Made by a program: the position numbers and the translations under genes | Shown: in pieces, positions 22,149-34,510 of the stretch | Numbering within the stretch: position 1 is the stretch's first letter | Layout of the letters: the number at the start of each line of letters is the position of its first letter | Notes under the pieces: model-generated | The model's database searches: none | Told to the model about the DNA's origin: nothing | The model's input: only the letters and a program-made list of their open reading frames with translations | Assembly (NCBI RefSeq): GCF_950295315.1 | Contig: NW_026647623.1 | Location: 62,001-126,000 of the forward strand | Length of the DNA stretch: 64,000 bases | Reading direction: 5' to 3' | From: Erinaceus europaeus | Lineage: Eukaryota; Chordata; Mammalia; Eulipotyphla; Erinaceidae

Positions 22149-23735
22149 TAGTGGATGAACCCAGCCCCTTACACGTACCCTTTGGGTCCTGCTAAGACAA
22201 TTGCATCTTTGGCCTCACAATCCCTGATCATTTTGTCCTGGTGTCCACACATCACAGTCAGAGAGATTCCCAGAAGTAGGCATGAATGAGTGTCCCATAC
22301 AAAGTAGCTCTGCTTCCAGGAAGCACAAACTCCCCGGGCTCTTGCTATGGAGAGACAAAAGGCAGATGGATGCCTCCATTCGCTGAATTAGGAGCTTCCA
22401 GTGGAGATCACAGCCCGCCCCTAACCTGAGGGTCTGGCTGCTGCTAATAAAGACAATTGGAAACACCTGTTAACACTTGGGGCCTGAGGAGATACTCAGG
22501 AATCCCTCCAGGAGCTATCAGGCTGGCAGACCTCCTGACCCCGGGATAGCTGTGCTCCTAGTTGGGAGGGCATTCGGCCAGAGGGAAAATATTTCTTACA
22601 TACAAGAACGAACTGAAGGTTTCAAAAGGATTTGAAACTCCAGGAGGCACTTGGAAAAGACATTTCACAGCCATCAAGACATCATCTTTCTGAACTTTGG
22701 AAGCTTCCATTTTGCATGGAAATTCTGGACTCTGGTGTGGCCATTAGTACCACAGATCCTTTACATTCAGCCCAATAGTGGGAAAGACAATTGTCTGCCA
22801 GGGTGGTAGAGTTTCACTTCTCTTGACCTGGGCTCTCATGGAATAAGGACGAGGAAGCGGTGCAGGAAATTGAGGAGGGCTGCATTTAGGCTGAGTGTCA
22901 GCCACAGGGCCCTGGAGAATGGGAGTCAAGAACAGAGGGCCTGGGAAGCTGCAGCTGGAGATAGACATATGCCTGTAACCTGCAGCAGTAACGCTGTCTC
23001 CTAAGTTCTCCTCTGTACTATGCCATATGCATGAGACTAAGTAATCCAAAGGGCAAAGAAAGGAAAATTTCAACACCAGGAAGCCCCAGTTCACGATGCA
23101 TGCACTGACTTCCACGAAGGATCCAGGGAATAAGGCACGTAGAGACAGTCAGAGAGACAGAATGACAGTGACTGAAAAGGACAGAAATTCTGGCCCTGTC
23201 TTGATCAGTGCCAGAGCACTGAAGACAAACCCTCCATGCTCATGCATACTTCTTACAAGTGGCATTGTTATTTTATGTTTGTGAGGAAAGGTTACACTTA
23301 GAACATCTAGGTCTTATCCCACTCTGAGAAGCAACACTTGGCCTGCAGCCCACTCTCCAAAACTGCCCTTGCCTCTCCAAATTGAAAGTAGTCTTAGTGA
23401 TGATCCAGCCAAGATTCAGGCTGGCTTATTGCATCTCCCTGGTCCAGCCTCAGCCTGTCCTGTGTGCAGGGAACTGCACTATGTCTATTTCTTCTTTGAG
23501 TTACAGTTTTGTGTTAGGACTCGGTGGACAAAAAGAGCAAGAGGGAAGTAGATGATTTGGCAGCTGTAGTTTGTGCTGAGAGAGATTTGTAGAATGACAA
23601 GAGGTAAATGAATAGTTCTGTGAGATGTCTCTCATGACTCTGGCTCAGAATGGCCAGGTGTATCCGCATTACTACACTAATCCAGAGCTGTGCTGGTCTC
23701 TAGCTAAAATATATTTTCATACCTCTACATGTTAC

Positions 23736-23736
23736 A

Positions 23737-23770
<34 letters not shown>

Positions 23771-23778
23771 AAGAGAGA
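23736..23778. repeat. (TA)n(GA)n composite microsatellite, unit 7
   Basis: A short, interrupted TA run (one ACATA break) then GA with one AAAG interruption. Confidence 0.93.
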
Positions 23779-24085
23779 CAGCAAGACACTGATGTAGTCA
23801 TTTTCTACAATGTATGTGATATGACATTCAGACAATTTATTGCTAAAACCTGGAGAGAAACTGTGCATCAGGAAAAGAATTGTCCATAGGAGTAAAATCT
23901 CCAAATAATTAGCTATATGGAGCTCCAACATGACCTAGCGAAAAAGGCTTGAGAATGATCTCATCCAGGAGACACTACACATGGACAGGCACCGCAACTT
24001 TCCTAGTCTGGCAACACACACAGGGCAGCTGCTAGTTCCCATTGCAAGCCTCAGTGCAAAAACCTATCCCTCTTCAGTGTCTTGT

Positions 24086-24720
24086 TGGTTAAATAGGGAA
24101 CATTCTTTAGAGCCATGCAATAGTAACCCATTGTGCATTGGATGTCACTGTCAAAAACCGGGCAGTATTAGTTGTAGTAGTGTGTAGTATCTGCAGAAGG
24201 AAATGTGTTGTGTGTCCAAAGTTCCCTTCAATTATAAGAGAAAATCTATCCGGCAGAAGAAATGACACCCCATGTGATATTGGACTAAATATATAAATGA
24301 ATATGCAAATATATGGGGATGATCTAGGAGGATTTGAAAAAATTAAAAAATAATAAAAACCACAGGAAGACCATAGGTCGACAATTCCAAAAATGACAGA
24401 TATATATATATATTTACATATGTATATGGATGTATATCTTTATTATAAAGTCTGAGAGATACTGCCATGGATATGAGGAGACAGAATATGGCTTGTGTCA
24501 GAGAGACATACAAAGCTGAGGCTCCAGTAGCCTAGGTAAAATCACCAACAAAACAAGCCAGAGCTCAGCAGTGCTCTGGCAACTCTCTTTGTATATCTGG
24601 GCCTGTCAATAAAATAAGGATATAAGTAAAACATTACTGAGTGCATACAGAGTGAGTGAGAGCCTGTGAGAGTCAGACACAGAGAAGGAGAGAAAAGAAA
24701 TAGAAGAGTTGGAAATAGAC
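24086..24720 (+). repeat. AT-rich module, copy 3 (internally deleted)
   Basis: It starts GTTGGTTAAATAGGGAACATTC, as in copy 1, but jumps at about 24372 from CCACAGGAAGACC to ATAGGTCGACAATTCC, losing about 300 bp. A SINE-like piece lies at 24437-24634. Confidence 0.82.
24437..24634 (+). mobile_element. SINE-like element in module copy 3
   Basis: Same organisation as at 17290, with AGCTCAGCAGTGCTCTGG intact. Confidence 0.5.
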
Positions 24721-24849
24721 CAGAAGTCAAAACCCCCCTAGACTGTGTTCATTCATGACAGGTTCAAATCTGGATTGTAGATATTGTAAGGCAGCAGCTC
24801 TAATGCCCCCAGACCCCAGACAAACCAAGCCTTCAACATATGTGTGTAC

Positions 24850-25705
24850 AATTTGCAACAGGAAATGTATTGTGCGTCAAAAGTTCCCTTCAATTATAAG
24901 AAAAAATATATCAAGCAGAAGAAATGACCCTCATGTGATACCTGACTAAATAAATAAATATGAAAATAAATGGGGATAATTTAGGAGGACTTGAAAAAAT
25001 AAAAAATAATGAAAACAAAAACCACAAGAAGACCTGATTGCAGCACAAACATAGAACCATCTGCTGAGAAACAGAGGGCTGCTTCAAAAATTCCCTAACA
25101 CTGCAGTGTCCAAAGAAATTAAGATTTCTGGAAATAGAAAACAAACACATACGTATTGTAGCTTACACTAGAAAAAGGAGGGAAGTTCTGGGCTATGATA
25201 ACTACAATAAGGATGCTGACAGAAACAGGATTAGAAATGCTACTGGAAGTTTCTATTATTTATAATTGTATTGAATCCTGCTCCAACTATGTGGAAAATT
25301 ATTTCTGAAATCTAGGCTTTTATAAATGTGGTAATTCTGAATTAAGGTCAAATACATAGGTCGACAATTCAAAAAATGACAGATATATAAATATATATGT
25401 TTATATATATATATATATATATGTATTTATCTCTGTATTATAATCTCTGAGTTATACTGGCATGGAAATGAGGAGACAGCATATGGATTGTGTCAGAAAG
25501 ACTTACAAACTGATGCTCCGGTAGCCTAGGTGAAATAGCCAACACAACAAACCAGAGCTCAGCAGTGCTCTGGTAACTTTCTTTGTATATCTGGGCCTGT
25601 CAGTAAAATAAGTATATAAGTAAAATATAAATGAGTGAAGACAGAAGTATGAGAGCATGTGAGAGTTAGAGACAGAGAAGGCGAGAAGAGAAATACATGA
25701 GTTGG
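24850..25705 (+). repeat. AT-rich module, copy 4
   Basis: It starts near TTTGCAACAGGAAATGTATTG after a satellite bridge, as in copy 2, and ends with the purine-rich exit at about 25705. The order module-bridge-module repeats that of unit 5. Confidence 0.82.
25434..25629 (+). mobile_element. SINE-like element in module copy 4
   Basis: Same organisation as at 17290 (GCATATGGATTGTGTCAG, CAGCAGTGCTCTGG, AT-rich tail). Confidence 0.5.
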
Positions 25706-26298
25706 AAAGAGACCAGAATTCAAAACCCCCCTACACTCTGTTCATTGATGACAGGTTCAAAGCTGGCTTTTAGATTGTAAGGCAGCAGCTCTCATGCCCA
25801 CAGACCCCAGACAGCCCCAGCCTTCACCATATGCTGTACTACCAAACCTGACAGTAATGTGTGTGTGTGTGTGTCTGTCTGTCTGTCTATCTGTGTGTGT
25901 CTGTGTGTGCTCTGAGCTCACCTATAGTAGTCTCAGAGCATGGGTTTCAAGGTAGCCAGCGTCACCTGCAACTTATGTACAAAGAACCTAGCTGGTCAGT
26001 GCAAGCCAGCTAGCCCAGACTCTGGCTAAGCAAGAATGCATATGCAAAGGGGCTCTCATGTCTCGCTCTCCTGAGTTCCCCATTCAATCCCATGCTTCAC
26101 TATCAATCAAACACTGCCAACGTGGGAAGCTGGTGCACTCCTCAGTATTCAGGGGCATGAGCCTGTCCAGTTATGTTTGGCTGCCTACTCAGCCTCCAGG
26201 CTCTCAGTCCACTGCTCAGGGCAGCAGATTACAAGCACAGAAAGAATCCAGAAATAGCTGTGTTTAAACATAGATGGAAACTGTGTTCGACCAAACAA

Positions 26299-27875
26299 TA
26301 GTGAATGAACCAGGTACCTTACACCTACCCTTTGGGTCCGGTTAAGGCAATTGCTCCTGTCGCCTCACAATCCCTGATCATGGTGTACTGGTGTCCACTC
26401 ATCACACTAAGAGAGATTTCCAGATAGGCATGCATGAGTGTCCCATACAAAGTCCCTCTGCTTGCAGGAAGCACAAACTCCCCGGGCCCTTGCTATGGAG
26501 AGACAAATGGTAGATGGATGCCTCCATTGGCTGAATTAGGAGCTTCCAGTGGAGATCACAGTCCCGCCCCTCATCTGAGGGCCTGGCTGTTGCTAATAAA
26601 GGCAATTGGAAACACCTGTTAACACCTGGGGCCTGAGGAGATACTCAGAAATCCCTCCAGGAGCTAGCAGGCTGGCAGACCACCTGAACCTGGGATAGGT
26701 GTGCTCCTAGTTGGGAAGGCCTTCTGGCCAGAGGTGAGAATATTCCCTAGATACAAGAACGAACTTCAGGTTTCAAAAGGATTTGAAACCCCATGAGGAA
26801 CTTGGAAAAGACATTGCACAGGGATCAAAACACCCTCTTTCTGAACCCTAAAAGCTTCTGTTTTGCGTGGAAAATATGGACACTGGTGTGGCCATAAGTA
26901 CCACAGATCCTTTACATTCAGCCCGATAGACGGAAAGCACAATGTGTGTTCCAGGTTGATATAGTTTCACTTCTCTTGACCTGGGCTCTCATGGAATAAG
27001 GACAAGTGTGGTGCAGGCAATTCAAGAGGGCTACATTTAGGCTTAGTGTCAGTCACAGGGCCCTGGAGAATGGGAGTCAAGCACAGAGGGCCTGGACAGC
27101 TGCAGCTTGAGATGGACATATGCCTGTTACCTGCAGCAGGAATGCTGTCTACTCAGTTCCCCTCTGTACTACGCCATATGCACGAGACAAAATAATCCAA
27201 AGGACAAAGAAAGGAAAATTTCAACACCGTGAAGACCAAGTTCACAATGCATGCACTGACTTCCAGGAAGGTTCCAGGGAAGAAGGCACACAGAGACAGT
27301 CTGAGAGACAGAATGACAGTGACTGAAAAGGACAGAAATTCTGTCCCTGTGTTGATCAGTGTTAGAGCACTGAAGACAAACTCTCCATGCCCATGCATAC
27401 TTCTTACAAGTGGCATTGTTATTTTATGTTTGTGAGGAAAGGTTACACTTAGAACATCTAGGTCTTAACCCACTCTGTAAAGCAACACTTGCCCTGCAGC
27501 CCACACTCCAAAATTGCCCTTGCCTCTCCAAATTAGAAGTAGTTTTATTTATGCTCCAGCCAAATGCAGGCGGGAGTATTTCATCTACCTGGTCCAGCCT
27601 CAGTCTGTCCTGTGTGCAGGGAACTGCACTATGTCTATTTCTTCTTTGATTTACAGTTTTGTGATATGACTCGGTGGACAAAAAGAGTAAGAGGGAACTA
27701 GATGTTTTGACAGCTGTAGTTTGTACTGAGAGAGATTTGTAGAGTGATAAATGATATGGCTCTGTGAGATGTCTCTCATGACTGTGGCTCAGAAGGGCCA
27801 GGTGTATTCACTTTACTACCCTAATCCAGAGCTGTGCAGGTCTCTAGCTGAAAAATATTTTCAGACCTGTACATG

Positions 27876-27941
<66 letters not shown>

Positions 27942-27960
27942 TTATATTTATATTTATATT

Positions 27961-28002
<42 letters not shown>

Positions 28003-28893
28003 TAGGTAGAGAGAGAGAGACTGTTGTAGTCATTTTCTACAATGGATTCGATATGACATTCAACAATTGATTACTAAAACCTGGAGAGAACCTGGGCATC
28101 AGGAAAAGAATTATCCAATGGAGTAAAATCTCGAAATCATTAGCTATATGTAGCTCCAATGGGACCTATCTAAAAATCCTCGAGAAGGAACTCATCCAGG
28201 AGACTCTCCATATCGACTAGCACCACAAGTTTCCTAGTCTGGCAACACACACAGGGCAGCTGCTATTTCCCAGTGCAATCCTCAGGGCAAAAACCTCTCC
28301 CTCTTCAGTGTCTCAGAATTCAAAAACCTCCTACACTGTGTTCATTGATGACAGATTCAAACCTGGCTTGTAGAGATGGTAAGGCAGCAGCTCTCATGCC
28401 CTCAGACCCCAGACAGCCCCAGCCTTCACCATATGCTGTACTACCAGACCTGACAGTAATGTGTGTGTGTGTCTGTCTGTCTGTCTGTCGGTATGACTGT
28501 TTGCGTCCGTTTGTGCTCAGAGCTCACCTGTAGTAGTCTCAGATCATAGGTGTCAAGGTAGCCAGCCTCACCTGCAACTTATGTACGGAGAACCTAGCTG
28601 GTCAGGGCAAGCCAGCTAGCCCAGATTCTGTCTAAGCAAGAATGCATATGCAAAGGGACTCTCATGTCTAAATCTCCTGGGTTAACTATTCAATTCCATG
28701 CCTCACATCTATCATCAGGGGGAAGCTGGGCCACCCCTCAGAATTCAGGGTCATGTGCCTGTCCAGTCACATTTGGCTCCTAGTCACCCTCCAGGCTCTC
28801 AGTCCACTGCTCAGAGCAGCAGATTACAAGCACAGACAGTACCCAGAAAGAGCTGTGTTTCAACATAGATGGGAACTCTGTTCGTCCAAACAA
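26299..28893 (+). repeat. Satellite unit 8, CA/CCAAT segment deleted
   Basis: A 2595-bp copy. At about 28313, CTCTTCAGTGTCT is joined directly to CAGAATTCAAAAACC, removing the CA tract and the CCAAT/GC segment. Unit 9 has the same junction at about 37268. The TG/TCTG tract is at about 28461-28514. Confidence 0.9.
27877..28020. repeat. Expanded (TA)n-(TTTATA)n-(TA)n-(GA)n tract, unit 8
   Basis: This is the longest of the composite tracts. A TA run is interrupted from about 27929 to 27964 by five or six TTTATA hexamers before TA resumes and GA follows. The hexamer block is seen in no other unit. Confidence 0.95.
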
Positions 28894-29552
28894 TAGTGGA
28901 TGAACCCAGCCCCTTACACCTACCCTTTCGGTCTGGCTAAGGCAATTGCTCCTGTGGCCTCACATCCCTGATCATGGTGTCCTGGTTTCCACACATCACA
29001 CTCATAGAGATTCCCAGATGTAGGCATGCATCAGTGTCCCATACAATGCCGCTCTGCTTGCAGGAAGCACAAAATCCTCTGGCCCTTGCTGTGGACAGAC
29101 AGAAGAAAGATGGATGCCTCCATTGTGAATTCGTAGCTTCCAGTGGAGATCACAGTCCACACCTCACCTGAGGGCCTGGCTGATGCTAGTAAAGGCAATA
29201 GGAAACACCTGTTACCACTTGGGCCCTGAGGACATACTCAGGAATCCCTCCAGGAGCTAGCAGGCTGGCAGACCTCCTGATCCCGCAATAGCTGTGCTCC
29301 GATTTGGGCAGCCATTCCGGCCAGATTTGAGAATATTCCCTAGCTACAATAAAGAACTTCAGGTTACAAAAGGTTTTTTGAAAACCCCATGACGCACTTG
29401 GAAAAGACATTTCACAGCCATTAAAACACACTCTTTCAGAAACCTGGAAGCTTCCATTTTGCGTGGGAAATGTGGACACTGCTTTGGCCATCAGTACCAC
29501 AGATCCTTTACATTTGGCTTATTAGAGGGAAAGCATAATGTTTGTGCCAGGG
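28894..29552 (+). repeat. Satellite unit 9, left part, interrupted by ERV-B
   Basis: Normal satellite from the unit start to GTGCCAGGG (unit position about +655), where the ERV-B 3' LTR begins. Confidence 0.88.
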
Positions 29553-29629
29553 TGTTGTTGAGGTGGTCTGGTGTAGGGCTGCACCGCGGAGAAGAGAGCG
29601 GACGTCCAGAGCAAAGGGGTACACAGATC

Positions 29630-29635
29630 TTTATT
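29630..29635 (-). terminator. Polyadenylation signal in ERV-B LTR
   Basis: AATAAA on the minus strand, about 145 bp after the TATA-like element and about 78 bp before the LTR end, as expected for the R/U5 boundary. Confidence 0.6.
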
Positions 29636-29808
29636 ATAGGATGGGGGGGAGGTTTGGTTCAGACCACGTGGAGCCAGCCAGCAATGGCCGACCACGGGGG
29701 GAGAGCAGGGAGCGAGACCTCAGAGAGGGAGAGCCGAGAGCCCAGAGAGAGCGAGGGGAGGGGTGAGGGGGCTTTTTATTGGGCGACAACCAGGGGTGAC
29801 GTGTAGGG

Positions 29809-29936
29809 CCAGGATTGGTTGAAAGGGGGCACTCTAGGATTTAGCGAGGCATAGAAAAACCTGGGGGCGGAGCCAGGATTGGTTGAAAGGGGGCACTCTA
29901 GGATTTAGAGGGGCATAGAAAAACCTGGGTGCGGAG
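29809..29936 (-). repeat. 2 x 64-bp tandem repeat in ERV-B U3
   Basis: Copies 29809-29872 and 29873-29936 differ at a few positions (GCGAGG/GAGGGG, GGGGGCGG/GGGTGCGG). Each contains CAACCAATCC on the minus strand. Tandem U3 repeats of this type act as enhancers in many retroviruses; activity here is inferred. Confidence 0.9.
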
Positions 29937-29964
29937 ACTGCATCAGAATAAGTCCTCAGCAACA

Positions 29965-29982
29965 TCTCCTCCTATCCCTTTA
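29965..29982 (-). other. Polypurine tract of ERV-B
   Basis: On the minus strand, AAAGGGATAGGAGGAGA abuts the TG of the 3' LTR. This is the expected primer site for plus-strand DNA synthesis and fixes the orientation of the element. Confidence 0.85.
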
Positions 29983-31885
29983 TATCTAAATGGACACAGT
30001 AAAGAAAAATGGAGCATGCTTAAATGATTTAGAGGAATGCCATGCTCAGGTGGGAAGATGTAGGACTTTCTGTGGAGGAGGGAAGGCTTAAATGGCTGCC
30101 AACCTTGTGAGATTTAAACGTCCTCCTGTGCTCAACCCCTCTTCAGAGAGAGAGACTTACCTGGAGAGACTCATCTCATAGGTTTAAGCGCAGCCTGCTC
30201 AACCATCTCTTCACAGTATCTCTACATCTTTTCTATCTTTCTATCTAGTAATTGCATAAGATGTACAAAGTCTATAAAAGACTATCATGGGGCAGAAACC
30301 TTTTGGACATAAGCCTAAATGACATAACAAAATAGGAAGGGACACGAAGGGGAGAAGTAAAAGTCAGTGTGGTGTGAAGGGAAGGATTGGTGTGTAAAGG
30401 AACATTCCCTGCTTGAGTGGGGAAAAGGGCAAGGGTACATAATGAGGGGGAGGCGGGAGGCATGACCCACCAAACAGAGGGGCTATTTGGCATTGTATAA
30501 TCCTCAAGGAAACAGTCTGTAAAGTCTATGAATTATTCAGGATCAGTCTATGAAAAAGCGGCAGTGTGAAGGGAAATAAGCTGCTTCAAAATTGTGTAAA
30601 ATGTATATAGGGTATGTCAGAAAGTCCGATACAAGTCTCAGTCCAAAGTAGATGGCTAGGGGAGGAATTGGCAGGGGATGCAACGCTGCATGAGGGAGGT
30701 CAGCCGCTGGAATGTTGCTCTTTTGTAGATAGCTAGCTGGAACTGCCAACACGTAACAAGCAGGTCAGAAGCAGGAACGGTAACCAGGCATGAAGAAAGT
30801 TCTGTCCTTGGAATTCGTGTATCAGGTTCTTCAGATCACGTTGAGTGACATCTAGGGTTTCGGGGGGTGTGCCACGGTAGTCGTGCCATCTAGTGAGTGA
30901 TGTCAGGGTGTGCAGGGGTTCAGATGGTTTTTCCGGGATTCCTGTGAAAGAAACACAAACAATCTGCTTCTTGTGGTTAATTTGAACTGGTAACAAGTTA
31001 TAGGTTTGTTATAGTTGATACCTCGATGATTATAATTGGTTTAGAATCTCTTTATGATTTATTAAAAGGTCATCTAATGTTATCTCCTGTAGCAGCCTCT
31101 ACCGCAGGATCTTGAGACCAATTTTAGCTAAAATATGTATTTTAAACAGACTCAAATTGCTTAGAGAGTTAACGCATATTCGTGACAATGAATTTAACGT
31201 TTACAATGCCAGATTGATGCCAGATCTGTTGTGGATTAATTTCCACAAGATAGTTTACAGGGCACCTTTGGGGGCCCTTCAAAGGTGTCCTGTATATAAA
31301 ATTTATATAGTTTAGTTTTGGGAATGAATAGTCACGTTGAACATTTAGACTTTTACCTAAATAGTAAGTTACCTTAACAATTATTTTTTACCTTGTCTGG
31401 TAAAAGTGTAGCTGAAGGGTTACACTTCTGACCGTTAAGTTAGTGTTACCAAACTTGAGACATACCCATAAACATTTAGTTATAACAAACTGGAGAAAAA
31501 AGAATTTTTGTTATAAAAACACATTATTTAAAAGCAATTTTAAATCTGTCATTAGTCACACAGTTTAAGACTAAACACTTACATATATACCAAAACTATA
31601 TATACCAAAACTATATATAAAATTCAAAAGAGGGAGAAAGAAAAAAAATTTGGAATGTTTCTGGACGTCTCCAGAAACTTTGGCTGCGTCCATCATTTTT
31701 ATATAAGGCCAATAACCTTTTAGAGTACTCCAAGCACATGGGTCATGCAAAAAAAAAGAAAAAAAATTTGTCATTTAACACACTCACTCGCAAAAACAAC
31801 TGGCCAGTTATAACATAAGACATACAGGGAAAGGGTAGGAGAGAGGTCTCTGTGAGCCAGACTTTGCAGGTTCTGCCATGTCGTA
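29983..31885 (-). other. ERV-B post-pol region, no recognisable env
   Basis: About 1.9 kb lies between the pol stop and the polypurine tract, the usual place and size of env. Open frames on the minus strand are short (60-105 codons). One at 30733-30996 ends in a hydrophobic stretch, but I see no furin site, fusion peptide or immunosuppressive-type motif. The segment nearest pol is very A/T-rich (31350-31770). It is either a badly decayed env or non-coding sequence, as in env-less IAP-type elements. Confidence 0.6.
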
Positions 31886-34510
31886 TTACGTGTCCTGGGA
31901 TGTATCCTGCATCTGGTCCTCTTGTAGTATTTCTTGTTCTTCAGGAATAACAGCGCCATCCTGCGGGTATTGTCGGACATGGCGGGCAGGAACCCAGACA
32001 GGTTTAGAGAAATTTTGAGGGAAAATGCATGCGACACCCCTTCCCATGGTCAATAATGGGTCAGGCCCTTTCCAAACTTCATCGAGTGGGTCTCTCCATT
32101 TCACCTTAATAGATGGGAGGGTAGATGGTGTTTGCCAGTGAGGAATAATAGGGGGTAAGGCTGAGTTATTGTAAATATTAAAGAGATTTAACGTAGTTAA
32201 GGCTTTTGCTAGCTGGATATTGGGGGGATATGTTCCTCCTTCATCTTTATTTAGTTGAGCCTTCAGTGTTTGATGGGCCCTCTCGACAATGCCTTGTCCC
32301 TGTGGATTGTAGGGAATGCCCGTGGTATGAGTAATATTCCAGAGGGAACAAAAATCTTTAAATTGTTTGCTTGAAAACATAGGTGAATTGTCTGTTTTCA
32401 AAAATAATGGGACCCCCATAATGGCAAAACAAGAGAGCATATGGCTTACAAGCTTTTTAGCACTTTCTCCTGTCACAGCTGTAGCCCACATAAATTTAGA
32501 AAAGGTATCAATTGAGACAAACACATATTTTTGTTTGCCAAAGTTTGGTATGTGGGTGACATCAATTTGCCAAATAGCATTAGCTTTTAAACCTCGGGGG
32601 TTAACCCCAAGGGTCTGGATAGCAGGTGTCTTTATGAGATTTGCACAAGAAGAGCATGTAGCAAGGATATGTTTTAACTGTGGTACAGGAACATCAGGGA
32701 ATCGAGCTTGAAGGCCTTTAAGATTAACATGGGTTAGAGAGTGAAAATTAGTAGGATCAGAGACAGAGACTGGGAAAGTTCCTGTGGAGGCAAGGCGGTC
32801 AACTGCGGCATTCCCTTCGGACAGGGAACCAGGAAGAGGGCTGTGGGAACGAAGGTGCTGAATATACGGAGGTTGGGTTCGAGAACTGAGCATAGAGGCG
32901 ATTTGAATCAAGAGAGGGGAAAGTGGGTTGTCATCAATTTTCACATACAAACGAGCAAGCCATGGAAGTAAGTTAACAGTATACACACTGTCAGAAAAAA
33001 GGCTGAAGGATTCTGGTACAGCTTTTAGTGCAAGAAAAACAGCATAAAGTTCTTTGTACTGAGGGGAATTATCAGGAAGCTCAGTAAAGAGAGGTTTAGG
33101 AGATTGTTTGTCTGGGTAATATATAAGGGCAGCAGCTCCCCTTTTTCTGCCATCAGTAAAGATTGTAGGAGCAGAGGGAATGGGATCCCGAGAGAAAAGT
33201 TTAGGTGCTAGTAGAGGCAGAAGAGGTAAAGAAGCTATCAATTTATTAGAAGGAAAATGGTTATCTATTTGTCCTGGAAACCCCATGAAGCTTATGGCAA
33301 AGCGGGAATGATGGCATATAAGCCACTCTGTATCTGTGAGAGAAAAGGGCAGAATGATTAAATCCGGTTCTTTCCCTAAGACCTGCACAGACCTATTTCT
33401 CCCTTGGCGAACCATGAATGTTAACGCATCTATCTCAGTGAGGAGTCTTGGAGCTACTCCTACTTGCGTGTGAAGCCATTCGAAAACCCCATGGTCTTGC
33501 CACAGTGCCCCTACTACTGTGGGGGTGGAGTTGAAGATTAGAAGGTTTACCGGAGAGGAGGAGGAGAATCAAACAAGGTGCATGTCCTGGAGGGCCTGGT
33601 TAACCCTTTCCAGTGCCAAGGAGGCCTCAGGAGTTAACTTACGTTTTGAAGAGGGCTGTTTGTTTCCTTTCAACTGGTCAAACAGTGGTTGGAGGCAGCT
33701 TGTGGGCAGAAGAGATACTGCCTAAGCCAATTTAAATTTCCTAGAAAACTTTGTAAAGAAGCAAGAGTAAGGTTAGAAGGGAAGGTAACATTAGGTTTTA
33801 AGGGACGAATTTGCGTTAGAGAAATCTCTGAACCTAGGAAGGATATTGGAGGGATTAGCTGTATCTTCTCAGGGGCTACATTAAGGCCGCTTTTCTTTAA
33901 TGCAGGAATGAGAAAATCACGTAAGGCATAGAGATCTGTATCTGATTTTCCCCATATTAAAATATCATCTGTATAATGAAAAATATTAAGGCCCTTATGA
34001 ATATATGGGACAAGGGCAGATTTAACAGCCTCCTGACAAATTGTAGGACTATTGGCCATAACCTGGGGCAGCACCACCCATTCAAATCTATCAGCGGGGC
34101 TGGCATTATTAATAGACGGAACAGAGAAGGCAAAACGTTTACAATCTCGCTGATGCAAGGGGATAGAGAAAAAACAATCTTGTATATCAATAGCTATGAT
34201 TGGAATTCCCGTGGGAATTACAGAAGCAAGAGGCAAACCCCTTTGGGGGGAGCCCCAGACCTGCATGGTTTTATTTACTGCACGGAGATCTTGAAGGAGG
34301 CGACATTTTCCCGAGCGCTTTTTAATCACAAAGACAGGAGTATTCCATGGGCTTCGAGAATGACGAATGTGTCCCAAGGACAACTGCTCTTGGACGAGCT
34401 CTTTGAAAATTTTTAGCTTATCCCTAGGTAAAGGCCACTGTTCCACCCAGACAGGCTCATTAGAAAGCCAGCTTAAGCGGGGTGCTTGGCTACGAACAGT
34501 GGCATTTAGT
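31886..34510 (-). pseudogene. pol: ERV-B pol (RT, RNase H, complete integrase), frameshifted
   Basis: RT is open from 34446 to 33670 (258 codons): Asp87, but the conserved LPQG reads LPQV (126-129) and YMDD reads YTDD (158-161), so RT is probably dead. A one-base deletion near 33710-33725 shifts the frame. The second open part is 33415-31886 (509 codons). RNase H has Asp88, Glu122, Asp142 and Asp206. Integrase has His225/His229/Cys254/Cys257 and the full DDE set Asp285, Asp342 and Glu378, followed by a C-terminal SH3-like tail with WVPARHV. It is the only copy with a full-length integrase. The pol frame is -1 relative to pro, as expected. Confidence 0.9.

Larger units (their letters stand above)
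22149..26298 (+). repeat. Satellite unit 7, long form with AT-rich modules
   Basis: Standard satellite to CTCTTCAGTGTCTTG (about 24085), then two AT-rich modules in place of the CA/CCAAT segment. Satellite resumes at about 25725 (CAAAACCCCCCTACACTC). The TG/TCTG tract is at about 25858-25908. Confidence 0.88.
29553..29964 (-). mobile_element. ERV-B 3' LTR (~412 bp)
   Basis: In element orientation it starts TGTTGCTGAGG and ends CCTCAACAACA, giving TG...CA ends. The left limit could be 29556 instead, because the end reads TGTTGTTGAGG. U3 holds two 64-bp tandem repeats (29809-29936), each with a CCAAT box. A TATA-like AATAAAAAG lies at about 29772-29780 and AATAAA at 29630-29635 (reverse). Position next to a polypurine tract identifies it as the 3' LTR. 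Confidence 0.87.

Noticed and set aside
30733..30996. Env transmembrane domain
   Set aside because: A short hydrophobic stretch near the end of an 87-codon frame is not enough; no cleavage site or fusion peptide is visible.
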